In this document: in pieces, positions 32,839 through 41,659 of the stretch
Numbering within the stretch: position 1 is the first letter of the stretch
How the letters are laid out: every line of letters starts with the position of its first letter
From: Antarctobacter heliothermus
GTDB lineage: Bacteria > Pseudomonadota > Alphaproteobacteria > Rhodobacterales > Rhodobacteraceae
Direction of reading: 5' to 3'
Length of the DNA: 60,330 bases
NCBI RefSeq assembly: GCF_900188425.1
Contig: NZ_FZON01000025.1
Coordinates: forward strand, 1 to 60,330
Position numbers and translations under genes: made by a program
Notes under the pieces: generated by a model
Databases searched by the model: none
What the model saw: only the letters and a program-made list of their open reading frames with translations
Told to the model about the DNA's origin: nothing

Positions 32839-34152
32839 ATGAACATGGAGACCGGCGCCGTCATGGCCCCGCCGCTACCCAAGCGCATCGAAGAGATGCA
32901 GCTTCCGCTGGTGATGATGCGCGACATCATCCTCAAGACGATGTTCCGCAAGAACACCAACGTGGTGACAGATCTGGCCCGGACGGTCTGCCTGCCCGTC
33001 CCGGTGACCCAGGAACTGATCGACATGTGCCGCGGACAGGGGTTGATGGAGGCCATGGGCACCATGGGCCCCTCCGGCGAGGTGTCGTCCGAGATGCCCT
33101 ATCAGTTGACCGATACCGGCAAGGCGCGGGCGCTGGATGCGTTGGCGCAGTCGGAATACTTTGGCCCGATGCCCGTCCCGCTGGCTGTCTACGCCGAACA
33201 GGTCAAACGCCAATCGATCCGCAATATCCAGATCACCCGTGACCAGTTGACGGGGGCCATGGGCCATCTCGTGCTGCCCGATGATCTGATCTCGAACCTT
33301 GGGCCTGCGGTGTCCTCGGGCCGCTCGATCCTGATGTATGGCCCGCCGGGCAACGGCAAATCCTCGATCTCGAACGGGATTCGCGACGCCATGGGCGACC
33401 GGATCTATGTCCCGCGCGCCATCGAATACTCTGGTCAGGTCATCACCGTTTATGACCCGATCGTGCATTCCAAGGCCGAAGGCGACGATGAAAACCCCAA
33501 TTCCCTGCGCCGCACCGCCCGGTTCGACCGCCGCTATGTGCTGTGCCAGCGGCCCACGATCATCACCGGGGGTGAACTGTCGCTGAACATGCTCGACCTC
33601 GTCTACAACCCCACGGCGCGCACCTATCAGGCACCGCTGCAACTGAAATCCACCGGCGGCATCTTTATCGTCGATGACCTTGGCCGACAGGCCGAACCGC
33701 CGCAAAAGCTGGTCAACCGCTGGATTGTGCCACTGGAGGAATCCAAGGACATCCTTGCCCTGCAATCGGGTGAAAAGTTCGAGGTGCCCTTTGACACTCT
33801 GGTGATCTTTTCCACCAACTTTCACCCGAATGAGATCTTCGACCAGGCCGCCCTGCGCCGGATCTTTTTCAAGATCAAGATCGACGGGCCGCACCAGCAG
33901 GACTTCCTCAAGATCTTCAGCCTCGTGGCACGCAAGAAAAAGATGCAACTGGATGAGGCCAGCCTCGTCCACCTGCTGCGCAACAAGTATCCGACGATCA
34001 AGAATATCTACGCCAACTATCAGCCGATCTTTCTCATCGACCAGATGATCTCTGTCTGCGACTTTGAGGGCATCCCCTACAAGATGACGCCAGAGCTGAT
34101 CGACCGCGCCTGGGACAACATGTTCGTCAAGGATGAACATATCGTCAAATGA
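32839..34152 (+). CDS. AAA+ ATPase associated with the Tad locus
   Basis: A 437-residue protein with Walker A GPPGNGKS (168-175), Walker B in GGIFIVDDLG and a sensor-like STNFHPNE. The stretch from about 25 to 105 looks like a winged-helix domain (TDLARTVCLPVPVTQELIDM, then PYQLTDTGKARALDAL), so it may bind DNA or RNA. I do not know the target. Such genes occur next to Tad loci in rhodobacteria. It is 133 bp downstream of the prepilin peptidase, so co-expression is possible but not certain. No membrane segment is present. A chaperone or remodelling role for pilus assembly is inference. Confidence 0.8.
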   Translation: MNMETGAVMAPPLPKRIEEMQLPLVMMRDIILKTMFRKNTNVVTDLARTVCLPVPVTQELIDMCRGQGLMEAMGTMGPSGEVSSEMPYQLTDTGKARALDALAQSEYFGPMPVPLAVYAEQVKRQSIRNIQITRDQLTGAMGHLVLPDDLISNLGPAVSSGRSILMYGPPGNGKSSISNGIRDAMGDRIYVPRAIEYSGQVITVYDPIVHSKAEGDDENPNSLRRTARFDRRYVLCQRPTIITGGELSLNMLDLVYNPTARTYQAPLQLKSTGGIFIVDDLGRQAEPPQKLVNRWIVPLEESKDILALQSGEKFEVPFDTLVIFSTNFHPNEIFDQAALRRIFFKIKIDGPHQQDFLKIFSLVARKKKMQLDEASLVHLLRNKYPTIKNIYANYQPIFLIDQMISVCDFEGIPYKMTPELIDRAWDNMFVKDEHIVK

Positions 34153-34157
34153 CGTAT

Positions 34158-34179
34158 GGGCTGCGCCGTCGCGCAGCCC
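34158..34179. terminator. Bidirectional terminator between convergent genes
   Basis: GGGCTGCGC (34158-34166) and GCGCAGCCC (34171-34179) pair around CGTC. It lies in the 53-bp gap between the AAA+ gene (plus) and the esterase gene (minus). Confidence 0.65.
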
Positions 34180-34205
34180 CCGCCTGACAGGTCTGCCCTC
34201 GCCCG

Positions 34206-35246
34206 TCAGTCCAGCCCCATGAACCCCGCGATCTGGTCCAGCATCTGCTCATGGACGGCTTTGCGGTCGGTGCCCTCGGGATCGGTGCAGATCGGGTCGT
34301 CCTGCTCTTCTTCCAGCACTTCGGCGGCTCTGGGTTTGCACTCTGGCAGCGCGGTAAAGTGGATCGCCGGGGCAATCTCGGCGTACTGCGCCTGCGGCAG
34401 ACGCGCGGCAAAACCGCTGCCCTGCGGTCCCATGTCGGATGCCCCCAGCCGGTGTTCCTTGCCAAGGTTGATCAACAGCGTCGGCATGTCCAACGCGGCC
34501 ACGCTGTCCTGTGTCGCAACAAAGGTAAAGGCCGGGTCAATCGCCATTGCCCCCGTCACCCGCACATCCCGCATGTCGGCGGAAAATCCTGCGGGCAGAT
34601 TGCCGAAATCCACGCCCCCCTTGTCGAAAAACACGCAATCGGCGCGGTTGGCCCCGTCTTTGGCCCCGTCGTTGCCCCCGTCCTGGCAATAGGGCGCATA
34701 GGCCCCGGCATCAAACCGCAACCCCGCAAGGCCCAGTGCCGTCGCCCCACCCAGCGAAAAGCCCAGCGTATAGATCCGGTCCGGGTCCACGGCCCCGGCG
34801 AACTCTGGCTCTGCCAGGAAACGGTCCAAGGCGGCGCTCAGATCCTGCGCCCGTTCATCCAGCCGCACAGAGCGGCGCGGGGAACTGTCGCCGCTGGTGC
34901 TGCCGGGGTGGTTCACCGCCAGCACGATGGCGCCGCGCTCTGCCAGACCGGCCATCAGCCAGGCCATGCCGTCCGTACTGCCGCCAGAGCCATGAGAGAA
35001 CAGCACCAGCGGATGCGCCCCCTTGGCAAAGCGCGGCCCCATGTAGACGCGCACCCCGTCAAAGATCGGGTTGTCGCCAATGACGGTCATGTAGGTGCGA
35101 TTGTCGGCAGGATAGTAGAAACTGGCATCCAGCGGGCGCGCACGGTGCGTGGACGAGACATCCATCCGGTCAAAGCCGGGCAGCATGGGTTGCGCCTGGG
35201 CAAGGCCACCAAGAACGATCAGCGCGGGGGTCAGCAGGTGTTTCAT
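34206..35246 (-). CDS. Exported alpha/beta hydrolase (PAF-acetylhydrolase/dienelactone hydrolase-like)
   Basis: A 346-residue predicted periplasmic esterase. The signal peptide is MKHLLTPALIVLGGLAQAQP. The nucleophile Ser164 is in GFSLGG, the oxyanion strand is HPLVLFSHGSGGS (78-90) and a late His follows around residue 300 (IHFTALPECKP). The Asp/His pair cannot be fixed from sequence alone. The layout matches PAF-acetylhydrolase-type predicted dienelactone hydrolases. The ATG at 35246 has GGAGT before it; an upstream extension in frame is not credible. It is divergent from the AraC regulator, which may control it. Confidence 0.85.
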   Translation of the reverse strand: MKHLLTPALIVLGGLAQAQPMLPGFDRMDVSSTHRARPLDASFYYPADNRTYMTVIGDNPIFDGVRVYMGPRFAKGAHPLVLFSHGSGGSTDGMAWLMAGLAERGAIVLAVNHPGSTSGDSSPRRSVRLDERAQDLSAALDRFLAEPEFAGAVDPDRIYTLGFSLGGATALGLAGLRFDAGAYAPYCQDGGNDGAKDGANRADCVFFDKGGVDFGNLPAGFSADMRDVRVTGAMAIDPAFTFVATQDSVAALDMPTLLINLGKEHRLGASDMGPQGSGFAARLPQAQYAEIAPAIHFTALPECKPRAAEVLEEEQDDPICTDPEGTDRKAVHEQMLDQIAGFMGLD

Positions 35247-35372
35247 CGGGTCACTCCGGTATTGGGTTTCACTGTCGCCAACCTGCGCGCGTCCCCGGCC
35301 AAACGCGTCCTGAAACCGGTTTTCGGACATGCGGAACGGGTTTAAGGACGTCCTCGAACGTCTGACCATCCG

Positions 35373-36401
35373 GTGCCTGACATGATTGCCCTGCCGCTGC
35401 CGCTGATCTTTGCCCTGCTGATCCTGTTCCTGCTGGTGCATGCGCTGCGCCACGGCGGCACTGGGCGTGAGGTGATCGCCTTGCTGGCGCTTTGCGCCTG
35501 GCAGAGCTTTGCGATTTCGCTGGTGCATTACTATGGCCTGCGCTGGCTGATGCCGGCCCTGCCGCTGGTCGCCTGTGCCTTGCCGCCGGTGGCGTGGCTC
35601 ACCTTTCGCGCCGCGCTGTTTGAACCCGTGACACTGTCCCGGGCCGCCCCCCATGCGCTGGCTCCCGCCTTTGGCCTGTTCTGCCTGATCGCGGCCCCGG
35701 CGTCGCTGGACCTTGCCGTCCCAGCCCTGTTTGTCGGCTACGGCGCGGCCATCCTCTGGGCGTTGCGGCCCGCCAATCCGCTGCCCCGCGCCCGACTGGA
35801 CGCCGGCCCCTGGCCCGCCCGCACTTGGCAGGCTCTGGCCGCCGCCTTGCTGCTGTCAGCGGTCGGCGATCTGGTCATTGCGCTGGCCTTCATGACCGGG
35901 CGGCCAGAGGTGCACGGGCTGGTGGTCAGCTTGGTGTCGTCCGTCTCGCTGGTGATGGTCGCGGTGTTGGCCCTGACCCGCGACGGCATGGCCCCGCCCG
36001 AAACCGACCCCTCGTCGCCCGCACCGCCCAAGGACCGAGCCGAAGATCGGGCCGAGGATACCAGCGATGCCGACCTGCTGACCCGCCTCGAACGTTTGAT
36101 GCAGACCGAACGCCTGTTTCTGGAACCCGACCTGACATTGGCCCGCATCGCGCGGCGGCTACGCGTCCCGGCCAAGCAACTGTCGACCGTGATCAACCGC
36201 CAGACCGGCGAAAACGTGTCGCGCCACGTCAACAGCTTTCGGATTCGCCATGCCTGCGCCCTACTCCGGAACGGCGTGCCCGTCACAGAGGCGATCTACG
36301 CGTGCGGCTTCAACACCAAGTCCAATTTCAACCGTGAGTTCCTGCGCGTGACGGGCCAGTCGCCCTCAGCATGGCGGGATACAGCCGCCGACGCCATGTA
36401 A
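35373..36401 (+). CDS. AraC-family regulator with a membrane-embedded N-terminal sensor
   Basis: A 342-residue protein. The first 215 residues hold about seven hydrophobic segments (LIFALLILFLLVHAL, then LPLVACALPPVAWL, and on), followed by a Pro/Asp-rich linker (215-240) and a C-terminal AraC-type double helix-turn-helix (about 245-338). LTLARIARRLRVPAKQLSTV and VTEAIYACGFNTKSNFNREF are the two helix-turn-helix parts. It therefore looks like a membrane-anchored one-component regulator. A good ribosome site is not seen; a second in-frame ATG lies at 35382. It is divergent from the exported esterase. Confidence 0.88.
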   Translation: MPDMIALPLPLIFALLILFLLVHALRHGGTGREVIALLALCAWQSFAISLVHYYGLRWLMPALPLVACALPPVAWLTFRAALFEPVTLSRAAPHALAPAFGLFCLIAAPASLDLAVPALFVGYGAAILWALRPANPLPRARLDAGPWPARTWQALAAALLLSAVGDLVIALAFMTGRPEVHGLVVSLVSSVSLVMVAVLALTRDGMAPPETDPSSPAPPKDRAEDRAEDTSDADLLTRLERLMQTERLFLEPDLTLARIARRLRVPAKQLSTVINRQTGENVSRHVNSFRIRHACALLRNGVPVTEAIYACGFNTKSNFNREFLRVTGQSPSAWRDTAADAM

Positions 36402-36456
36402 CGGCCCCCATCTCGCTTGACCGGCGCATTGCCTGCGTGTTTTGGCGAAATACGGC

Positions 36457-36485
36457 TTGACGCCAGCCCGCGCCTTTCGTATCCG
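36457..36485 (+). promoter_or_regulatory. Sigma-70-type promoter for the tRNA gene
   Basis: TTGACG (36457-36462), 17-base spacer and TATCCG (36480-36485). The tRNA starts 15 bases after the -10 box. It is the clearest promoter in the window. Confidence 0.65.
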
Positions 36486-36499
36486 ACCACCCACTGAAT

Positions 36500-36576
<77 letters not shown>

Positions 36577-36651
36577 GTCATCCCTTTCCTGGACACACAG
36601 CAGACGCCACGGGCCGCAAAAGCGCCTTTGTCTTCTTGGCAGTCGCCACAA

Positions 36652-36680
36652 AAAAGGGAGGCGTCGCCGCCCCCCCTTTC
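36652..36680 (-). terminator. Terminator of the pseudoazurin gene
   Basis: On the minus strand a G-rich arm (AAAGGGGGGGCG) pairs with CGCCTCCCTTT, with a small bulge, and ends in six T. It lies about 25 bp after the pseudoazurin stop codon. Confidence 0.6.
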
Positions 36681-36706
36681 GTCGTCTACGATTGCGTGTC
36701 GCCCGT

Positions 36707-37216
36707 TCAGGCGGACAACTCCATGCCGTCCACTTCGGCCCAGATGTCACCCCAGACGGCCTTGGCCTTACCGCGGTGCTTGACGCCTTTGGCGGCCTCC
36801 AGGTTGTCCATCATGCCCTCGCCCTTGACGACGACAAGGCCGACCATGCCGATGGCGTAGTGCGGCTGGCACTGGTAGCCGTAAAAGCCCGGTGTCTCAA
36901 AGGTGACGTCGATCTCTTCGTTGATCTTGCCTTTGAATTCGGCGGCGCCGTCCGGGGCCATGCCATCGGACGACTGGGCATTGTGGCCCTTGTCGGTCGC
37001 CAGAAATTTGACCGTATCGCCCGGCTCGACCACGATGATGCGCGGGAAAAACACCTGGCGCAGCTTGCGGTCCTCGGGGTGCTTGTTCAGCATCTGGACG
37101 TCATGCGTGGTGGCCGCCAGAACGCGGGCGGGCAAGCTCAGGGCAAGCGATGCTGTCGCGGCCGCCGAAAGCAGGGCGGTGCGGCGGGTGATGAATTGTG
37201 TCAAGATTTCCTCCAT
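36707..37216 (-). CDS. Pseudoazurin (type I blue copper protein), periplasmic
   Basis: Small electron carrier, usually donating to nitrite or nitrous oxide reductases or to cytochrome peroxidase. The 169-residue precursor has a signal peptide (about 8-34, ending ARVLA). The copper ligands are complete: His78 in KGHNAQ, Cys116 and His119 in CQPH, and Met124. ATG at 37216 is annotated; it has no ribosome site, and a TTG four codons later (37204) preceded by GGAGG could be the true start. No nitrite reductase is nearby, so the redox partner is unknown. A terminator follows. Confidence 0.9.
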   Translation of the reverse strand: MEEILTQFITRRTALLSAAATASLALSLPARVLAATTHDVQMLNKHPEDRKLRQVFFPRIIVVEPGDTVKFLATDKGHNAQSSDGMAPDGAAEFKGKINEEIDVTFETPGFYGYQCQPHYAIGMVGLVVVKGEGMMDNLEAAKGVKHRGKAKAVWGDIWAEVDGMELSA

Positions 37217-37403
37217 CGGGTTTGCTGTCCGGTCGTTATCTAGGCCGGGGCGCGATGCCGCCAAGGTGCGGTATTTGACGGCGGCTTGTCCAGCGCGACA
37301 CGGGTCTGCAAACGCCCTCATCCCTTGGCATTTAGTCGCGGTTTAGCGCTAACCATGCCCCAAACACGTCGCTTTGTCGCAGGTGTCGCCAAGTCCGCTC
37401 AGA

Positions 37404-38114
37404 TCAGACCCGGCGGAAACCGCGCAACGCCACCACCGCAATCAGTGCAACAACCGCCAGGATCGCAACCCCGAAAAACGACCGGCCTTGCGTCCCCAGG
37501 ATCAAAGGCTCCCCCGGGGCCAGTTGCAAACGCCGGGGTGTTCCCGCATGTCCCGGCCCGTATTCGCGGAGCGTCACCGACAGGGCCTCGCCCGGCGCTT
37601 GCGGCAAGGTGAATCGCAACGGCGCCAGCGCATCCGGCGGATAGGCGACAAAACCCGCATACAGATACAGGTCGTCCAGCGTCGGGGGGATCGCGGGCTG
37701 TGCCACCCCGCAGACCGATATTGCGGTCAGCCCGTCGATCGGCGTCAGGAACGGCAGGCGCTGGTCCTTGAGATGCACCATGAGAGATGTCGCCTCGAAC
37801 CCGGCCTCCGCCTTGCCGATCCGAACATCGACACCGGCCAGAAGATGGTCGCCAATGTCCCAGGTGCCGCCGCTGAAATCCGCGAAATCCACCGCGCCGC
37901 CCGGCCCGGTCAGAAACTCGGCGTTCAGCCCGAAACGGGTGATGGCAGTGCGGGCCGGCATTCCCAGGAAGATCTCGATCCCGCGCGTCCCGCGATCCAC
38001 GATCACCTCGATCTGCTCTGCCGCACCCGCTGACAGGCCGGCACCGCAAAAGGCCGCCGCCCCAAGGACCGCAGCGCGCACTAGTTTCTTGCAGGTATGA
38101 CCCAGTCCGATCAC
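37404..38114 (-). CDS. Envelope protein with signal peptide and C-terminal membrane anchor, unknown function
   Basis: A 236-residue protein. The N-terminal signal (about 9-33, ending LSAGAAEQ) and a C-terminal helix (about 211-230, FFGVAILAVVALIAVVAL) followed by RGFRRV give a mostly periplasmic protein tethered at its end. The middle shows no motif I know. GTG at 38114 is chosen because GGAGAAGG lies before it. It follows the ABC-exporter/AttH cluster on the same strand with a 118-bp gap and may belong with it. Confidence 0.6.
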   Translation of the reverse strand: MIGLGHTCKKLVRAAVLGAAAFCGAGLSAGAAEQIEVIVDRGTRGIEIFLGMPARTAITRFGLNAEFLTGPGGAVDFADFSGGTWDIGDHLLAGVDVRIGKAEAGFEATSLMVHLKDQRLPFLTPIDGLTAISVCGVAQPAIPPTLDDLYLYAGFVAYPPDALAPLRFTLPQAPGEALSVTLREYGPGHAGTPRRLQLAPGEPLILGTQGRSFFGVAILAVVALIAVVALRGFRRV

Positions 38115-38232
38115 AACGGTCCTTCTCCGGTTGTTCCAAGGGGTCTAGCCTGCTTTTCCCCCAAGACAAACCGCGACAGCGCCACGCCCCGCACCGCAGG
38201 CTCCGCGCAACAGGGGGGTCTTGCCCGCCCTG

Positions 38233-39273
38233 TCATTCGTATCCCGTCATTTCCAGATAGCCGCGTCCCGCATGGCTGCCGCTGACGCGCACCGGCCCCT
38301 CCCAGTAGGGGATCGACAGGTCCATCCATGCGTCCCGGTTCATCGCCTCAACCGTCACCGCGACCCCTTTGTCGGGCAGCGACACCGCCCAGCGCACCGG
38401 GATCTGCCGCCCTGCCACCTCTGCCACCTCCAACGGTTTGGCCGCAAACGCGCCGTCGCCATAGGCCTGCGTGGCACCGTCCGGGCCGATCCATGTGGCC
38501 GAACTGTAGCTGCTGCCATCGGTCTGACGCAGTAGAAAGCCCATCAGCTTGGCCCCCCCATCCAGCGACAGAGAGAACCAGTCCCAGCCGGATTGCGTCT
38601 CTGCCAGGGGCTGTGACGACCATTCCCGGTCCAGCCACGCCGACCCGCTGACCGCAACCGGCCCCTCTGGCAGGTCCAGCGTGCCCTCAATCCGGTAGAA
38701 GGGTTGCGAATAGTAGTAACTCGCCTGCCCCTCGGCGGATTTCACCGAAAACCCGCCATCGCCGTGAAACACCAAAGGCCCCTCGGCCTCCAGCCGCATG
38801 TCATAGCGAAACGCCGCGCCGCTGGCGCTCAGGTCCAGTGTGTCCAGCGTCTCACCCGCCATTTGCCAGTCGTCGATCCACGCGTTGAACGGCTCCGCCG
38901 TCACCCCCGCCTGCCCGATCCCGCCCCGCGCAAACCGTTCGGCGACGTGATGCGCGCCCGGCGTCGTGACCGCCGCATGGGAAAACCAAACCTGGGGCGA
39001 GGTCCATCCCGGTGCCTCCCCGGGGGCCAGCGCCGACCGGAACAGCGTCCATTGCAGCCCGTACTCCGTGCCGTCCTCTGCCGCCAGATTGGCGGTCAGA
39101 TACCACCATTCGATCCGGTAATCCGGGTGCGGGCCGTGGTCGGCGGGAAAGTCGAACACCGGATCGGGACGCGGCACGGCAAAGCCATCCGCCCCGGACC
39201 CCAGCCCGGCAAACCCCTGCGCCAGCGCGCCTTGCGTCCACAGCAACAGGATCAACACCCACCTAACGCTCAT
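38233..39273 (-). CDS. Secreted AttH/CrtC-type lipocalin-like protein
   Basis: A 346-residue protein with a signal peptide (about 1-18, cut near ALAQ). It belongs to the carotenoid 1,2-hydratase/AttH superfamily, built as two lipocalin-like halves: DYRIEWWYLTANL near residue 51 and later GSAWLDREWSSQPL, GWDWFSLSL and WIGPDGA. In AttEFGH-type loci this protein is exported beside the ABC transporter, which fits here. It overlaps the end of the permease gene by 11 bases. Substrate is unknown; a lipid-like one is inference. Confidence 0.85.
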   Translation of the reverse strand: MSVRWVLILLLWTQGALAQGFAGLGSGADGFAVPRPDPVFDFPADHGPHPDYRIEWWYLTANLAAEDGTEYGLQWTLFRSALAPGEAPGWTSPQVWFSHAAVTTPGAHHVAERFARGGIGQAGVTAEPFNAWIDDWQMAGETLDTLDLSASGAAFRYDMRLEAEGPLVFHGDGGFSVKSAEGQASYYYSQPFYRIEGTLDLPEGPVAVSGSAWLDREWSSQPLAETQSGWDWFSLSLDGGAKLMGFLLRQTDGSSYSSATWIGPDGATQAYGDGAFAAKPLEVAEVAGRQIPVRWAVSLPDKGVAVTVEAMNRDAWMDLSIPYWEGPVRVSGSHAGRGYLEMTGYE

Positions 39274-41659
39274 TGGCGAACACCCCCAGCAGTTGCGACA
39301 CCGGCGTGCGCGCCATTCGAAACGCAGGCCACAGCGCCGCCAGCCCCGCCGCCGCCAGCGTCAGCACCCCCAGCCGCGCATAGTCCAGCGGGAACAGGTA
39401 CATCGGCAGCCGCCAGCCAAAGGCCTGCACATTGACCACCGCCAGCAACACCCAGGCCAGCGCCAGCCCCAAGGGCAGCGCCAGCACCGCCGTCAGCGCC
39501 GCCAGCACCAGCGCGCGCAACAGGTCGATCCGCGCCAGTGTCCCGCGCGTGAGGCCCATCGCCCAGACCGGGGCAAGCTGCGGCAGGCGGATCGCCGACA
39601 GGGTCAGCAGGCTCATCAGGATCGCAAAGCCGGCCACCGCCAGTGTCAGCACATTCAGCGCCGCCGTCACGGTAAATGTCCGCTCAAAGATCCCCAGCGA
39701 AAAGGCCTTCACCGCCGCCTGATCCACCACGCTGCTGGACGGCACGCCAAATTCTGCCCCCAGATCGGCGCGCAAATCCTCTGCCGGTGCGCCCAGGACG
39801 CCAAACTGGCGCGGCGCCTCTTCGGGAAACAACGATGTGAACAGCGTTTCCGCCACGATCGCCTGCCCAACCGGGTTGCCATAATCGCCGTAAACCCCGA
39901 CCAGCGGCAGGCGCAGCCCGTCGCCAATATCCAACGCATCGCCCAGCCATAGCCCAGCGCGGCGCACCAACTGCTCATTGGCGATGACCGCCTCGCCCGC
40001 CGCAACCTGCGCCCACGCGTCCGGCCCCGCATCGACAAAGCTCCAGTTGCGCGCATAGGCCGGTCCCACCCGCGCGCCCATCAGTTCGGACGGCACCCCC
40101 GCCAGCCGTGTATCGACCGACAGCAACGGCAGGACGTCATAGCCTTGGGCGATCAGATAGGCCTCAACCCCGGGCATCTGGTCGCGGTCGATGCCGCGCA
40201 CATAGGCATCCGCAAACAGCCGCTGGTCGAGGAAATCGACAAAGGTCAGCCGAAAGCTCGACACCATGGTCGAGACCCCCACATTCGCCGCCATCGCCAG
40301 CAGCAGCGCCATCAGTGCAAGGCTCAACCCCGGCAATTGCTGTCGCGTATCCGCCCAGAACCAGCCAGAGATCACACCGCGCGCCCGCGCCTGTCCCAGC
40401 GCCAGCACCGCCCCCACGATCAGCGGCAGCGCCAGCGCCGCGCCGATCATCAGACAGCCCAGCAGGACAAAGCTGGCCAGCAGACCCAGATCCAGCGCCC
40501 CGATCACCGCCGCCAATGCCAACAGGACCACCGCCACGGCCCCCTGCACCTGCCGCCCGCGCCCAGCCACCATGGCCCATGCACGGGGCCGCGCGCTGGC
40601 CAATATCGGCATCCGCGCGATCCGCCACAACGCCCCCGCCCCGGCCAGACCCGCGCCCAGCACCGCGATGCCCAGCCCCGACAGCCACCACACCGGGCGC
40701 AGTTGCAGCCCGCCCGCCACCTGCGCGCCGTACAGCCCCTCCAGCGTGGCGGCCACATCCGGCAGCAACAGCGCCGCCACGATATAGCCCAGCACCACGC
40801 CAATCATCCCGGCCACCAGCGACAGCGCCAACAGCTCTGCCGCCATCAGCCCCATCAGCCGCCGCAACGGCACCCCCAACGTGCGCAGTGTCCGCACCAT
40901 GCCCCTTCGCTGTTCGAACACCAGCCCAATGGTGCCATGCACGATGAAGATACCGACGGCGAAACTCAGCAGGCCAAAGGCGGTCAGGTTCAGGTGAAAA
41001 CTGTCCGTCAACTGCCCCACATCGCTGGAACCTTGCGCCGCAACCCGCATAAGCCCCGGCGCCACATCGGCCAGCGGCAACAGGCCCATCGGCTGCTCCG
41101 GCGCGACAATCAGACGGCTTAGCGTTCCGGGCCGCTCCAGCAGCCGCTGCGCCACGCCCACATCCGTCAGCACCGTGTCCGGTGCGACAGAGGCATCCAC
41201 CACCACCTCTTGCGGCAGATCGGCCAACCGCGCCGCCGTCGCCACATCGGCAAACAGCACGCCCACCGTCAGAAAGCCACTCAGGTCAATGTCCCGCGTC
41301 CCCGCCACCGGGCTGAGCGCGCCGGGTGTTGTCAGCGGGTCCAGACCGATCACCCGCACCGCGCCATCGTCCAGCCGCAGGCGGCCTTCGACCACCGGCG
41401 ACACTTGCCACCCGGCGCGGCGCAGATCGACATAGACCTCCTGCGCAAACCCCTCACCGGCCTTGGGCAACACCTGGTCAAACCGCCCCTCCCCCAGCGT
41501 CGTCGCCGCCGCGTCATAGCTGGCGCGCGCCTCGGCGTTGATGGCCTGCACGCCGGACCACAGCGCCGTCGCCAGCGCCAGACCGGCAAGGAATGTGAAC
41601 AACTGCAAGGGGTTGCGCCGCCAATGCGACCACAACGCCTGTAGGCAGGCGCGCGTCAT
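39263..41659 (-). CDS. ABC transporter permease, FtsX/MacB type (double-length)
   Basis: A 798-residue membrane protein with two FtsX-like halves. Hydrophobic helices occur near 18-36, 220-260, 265-300, 330-350 and then 365-430; a large periplasmic part comes next (about 460-650), then three to four helices near 660-790. The double form with two FtsX domains is typical of the YbbP/AttF-G group that removes lipids or lipoproteins from the outer leaflet of the inner membrane. Its ATG overlaps the stop of the ATPase gene (ATGA). It works with the ATPase and the lipocalin-like protein. Confidence 0.88.
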   Translation of the reverse strand: MTRACLQALWSHWRRNPLQLFTFLAGLALATALWSGVQAINAEARASYDAAATTLGEGRFDQVLPKAGEGFAQEVYVDLRRAGWQVSPVVEGRLRLDDGAVRVIGLDPLTTPGALSPVAGTRDIDLSGFLTVGVLFADVATAARLADLPQEVVVDASVAPDTVLTDVGVAQRLLERPGTLSRLIVAPEQPMGLLPLADVAPGLMRVAAQGSSDVGQLTDSFHLNLTAFGLLSFAVGIFIVHGTIGLVFEQRRGMVRTLRTLGVPLRRLMGLMAAELLALSLVAGMIGVVLGYIVAALLLPDVAATLEGLYGAQVAGGLQLRPVWWLSGLGIAVLGAGLAGAGALWRIARMPILASARPRAWAMVAGRGRQVQGAVAVVLLALAAVIGALDLGLLASFVLLGCLMIGAALALPLIVGAVLALGQARARGVISGWFWADTRQQLPGLSLALMALLLAMAANVGVSTMVSSFRLTFVDFLDQRLFADAYVRGIDRDQMPGVEAYLIAQGYDVLPLLSVDTRLAGVPSELMGARVGPAYARNWSFVDAGPDAWAQVAAGEAVIANEQLVRRAGLWLGDALDIGDGLRLPLVGVYGDYGNPVGQAIVAETLFTSLFPEEAPRQFGVLGAPAEDLRADLGAEFGVPSSSVVDQAAVKAFSLGIFERTFTVTAALNVLTLAVAGFAILMSLLTLSAIRLPQLAPVWAMGLTRGTLARIDLLRALVLAALTAVLALPLGLALAWVLLAVVNVQAFGWRLPMYLFPLDYARLGVLTLAAAGLAALWPAFRMARTPVSQLLGVFANER

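Noticed and set aside
37399-38169. Second minus-strand frame overlapping the anchored envelope protein
   Set aside because: Composition is Arg/Gly/Cys-rich. The frame at 37404-38114 has signal peptide, membrane anchor and ribosome site.
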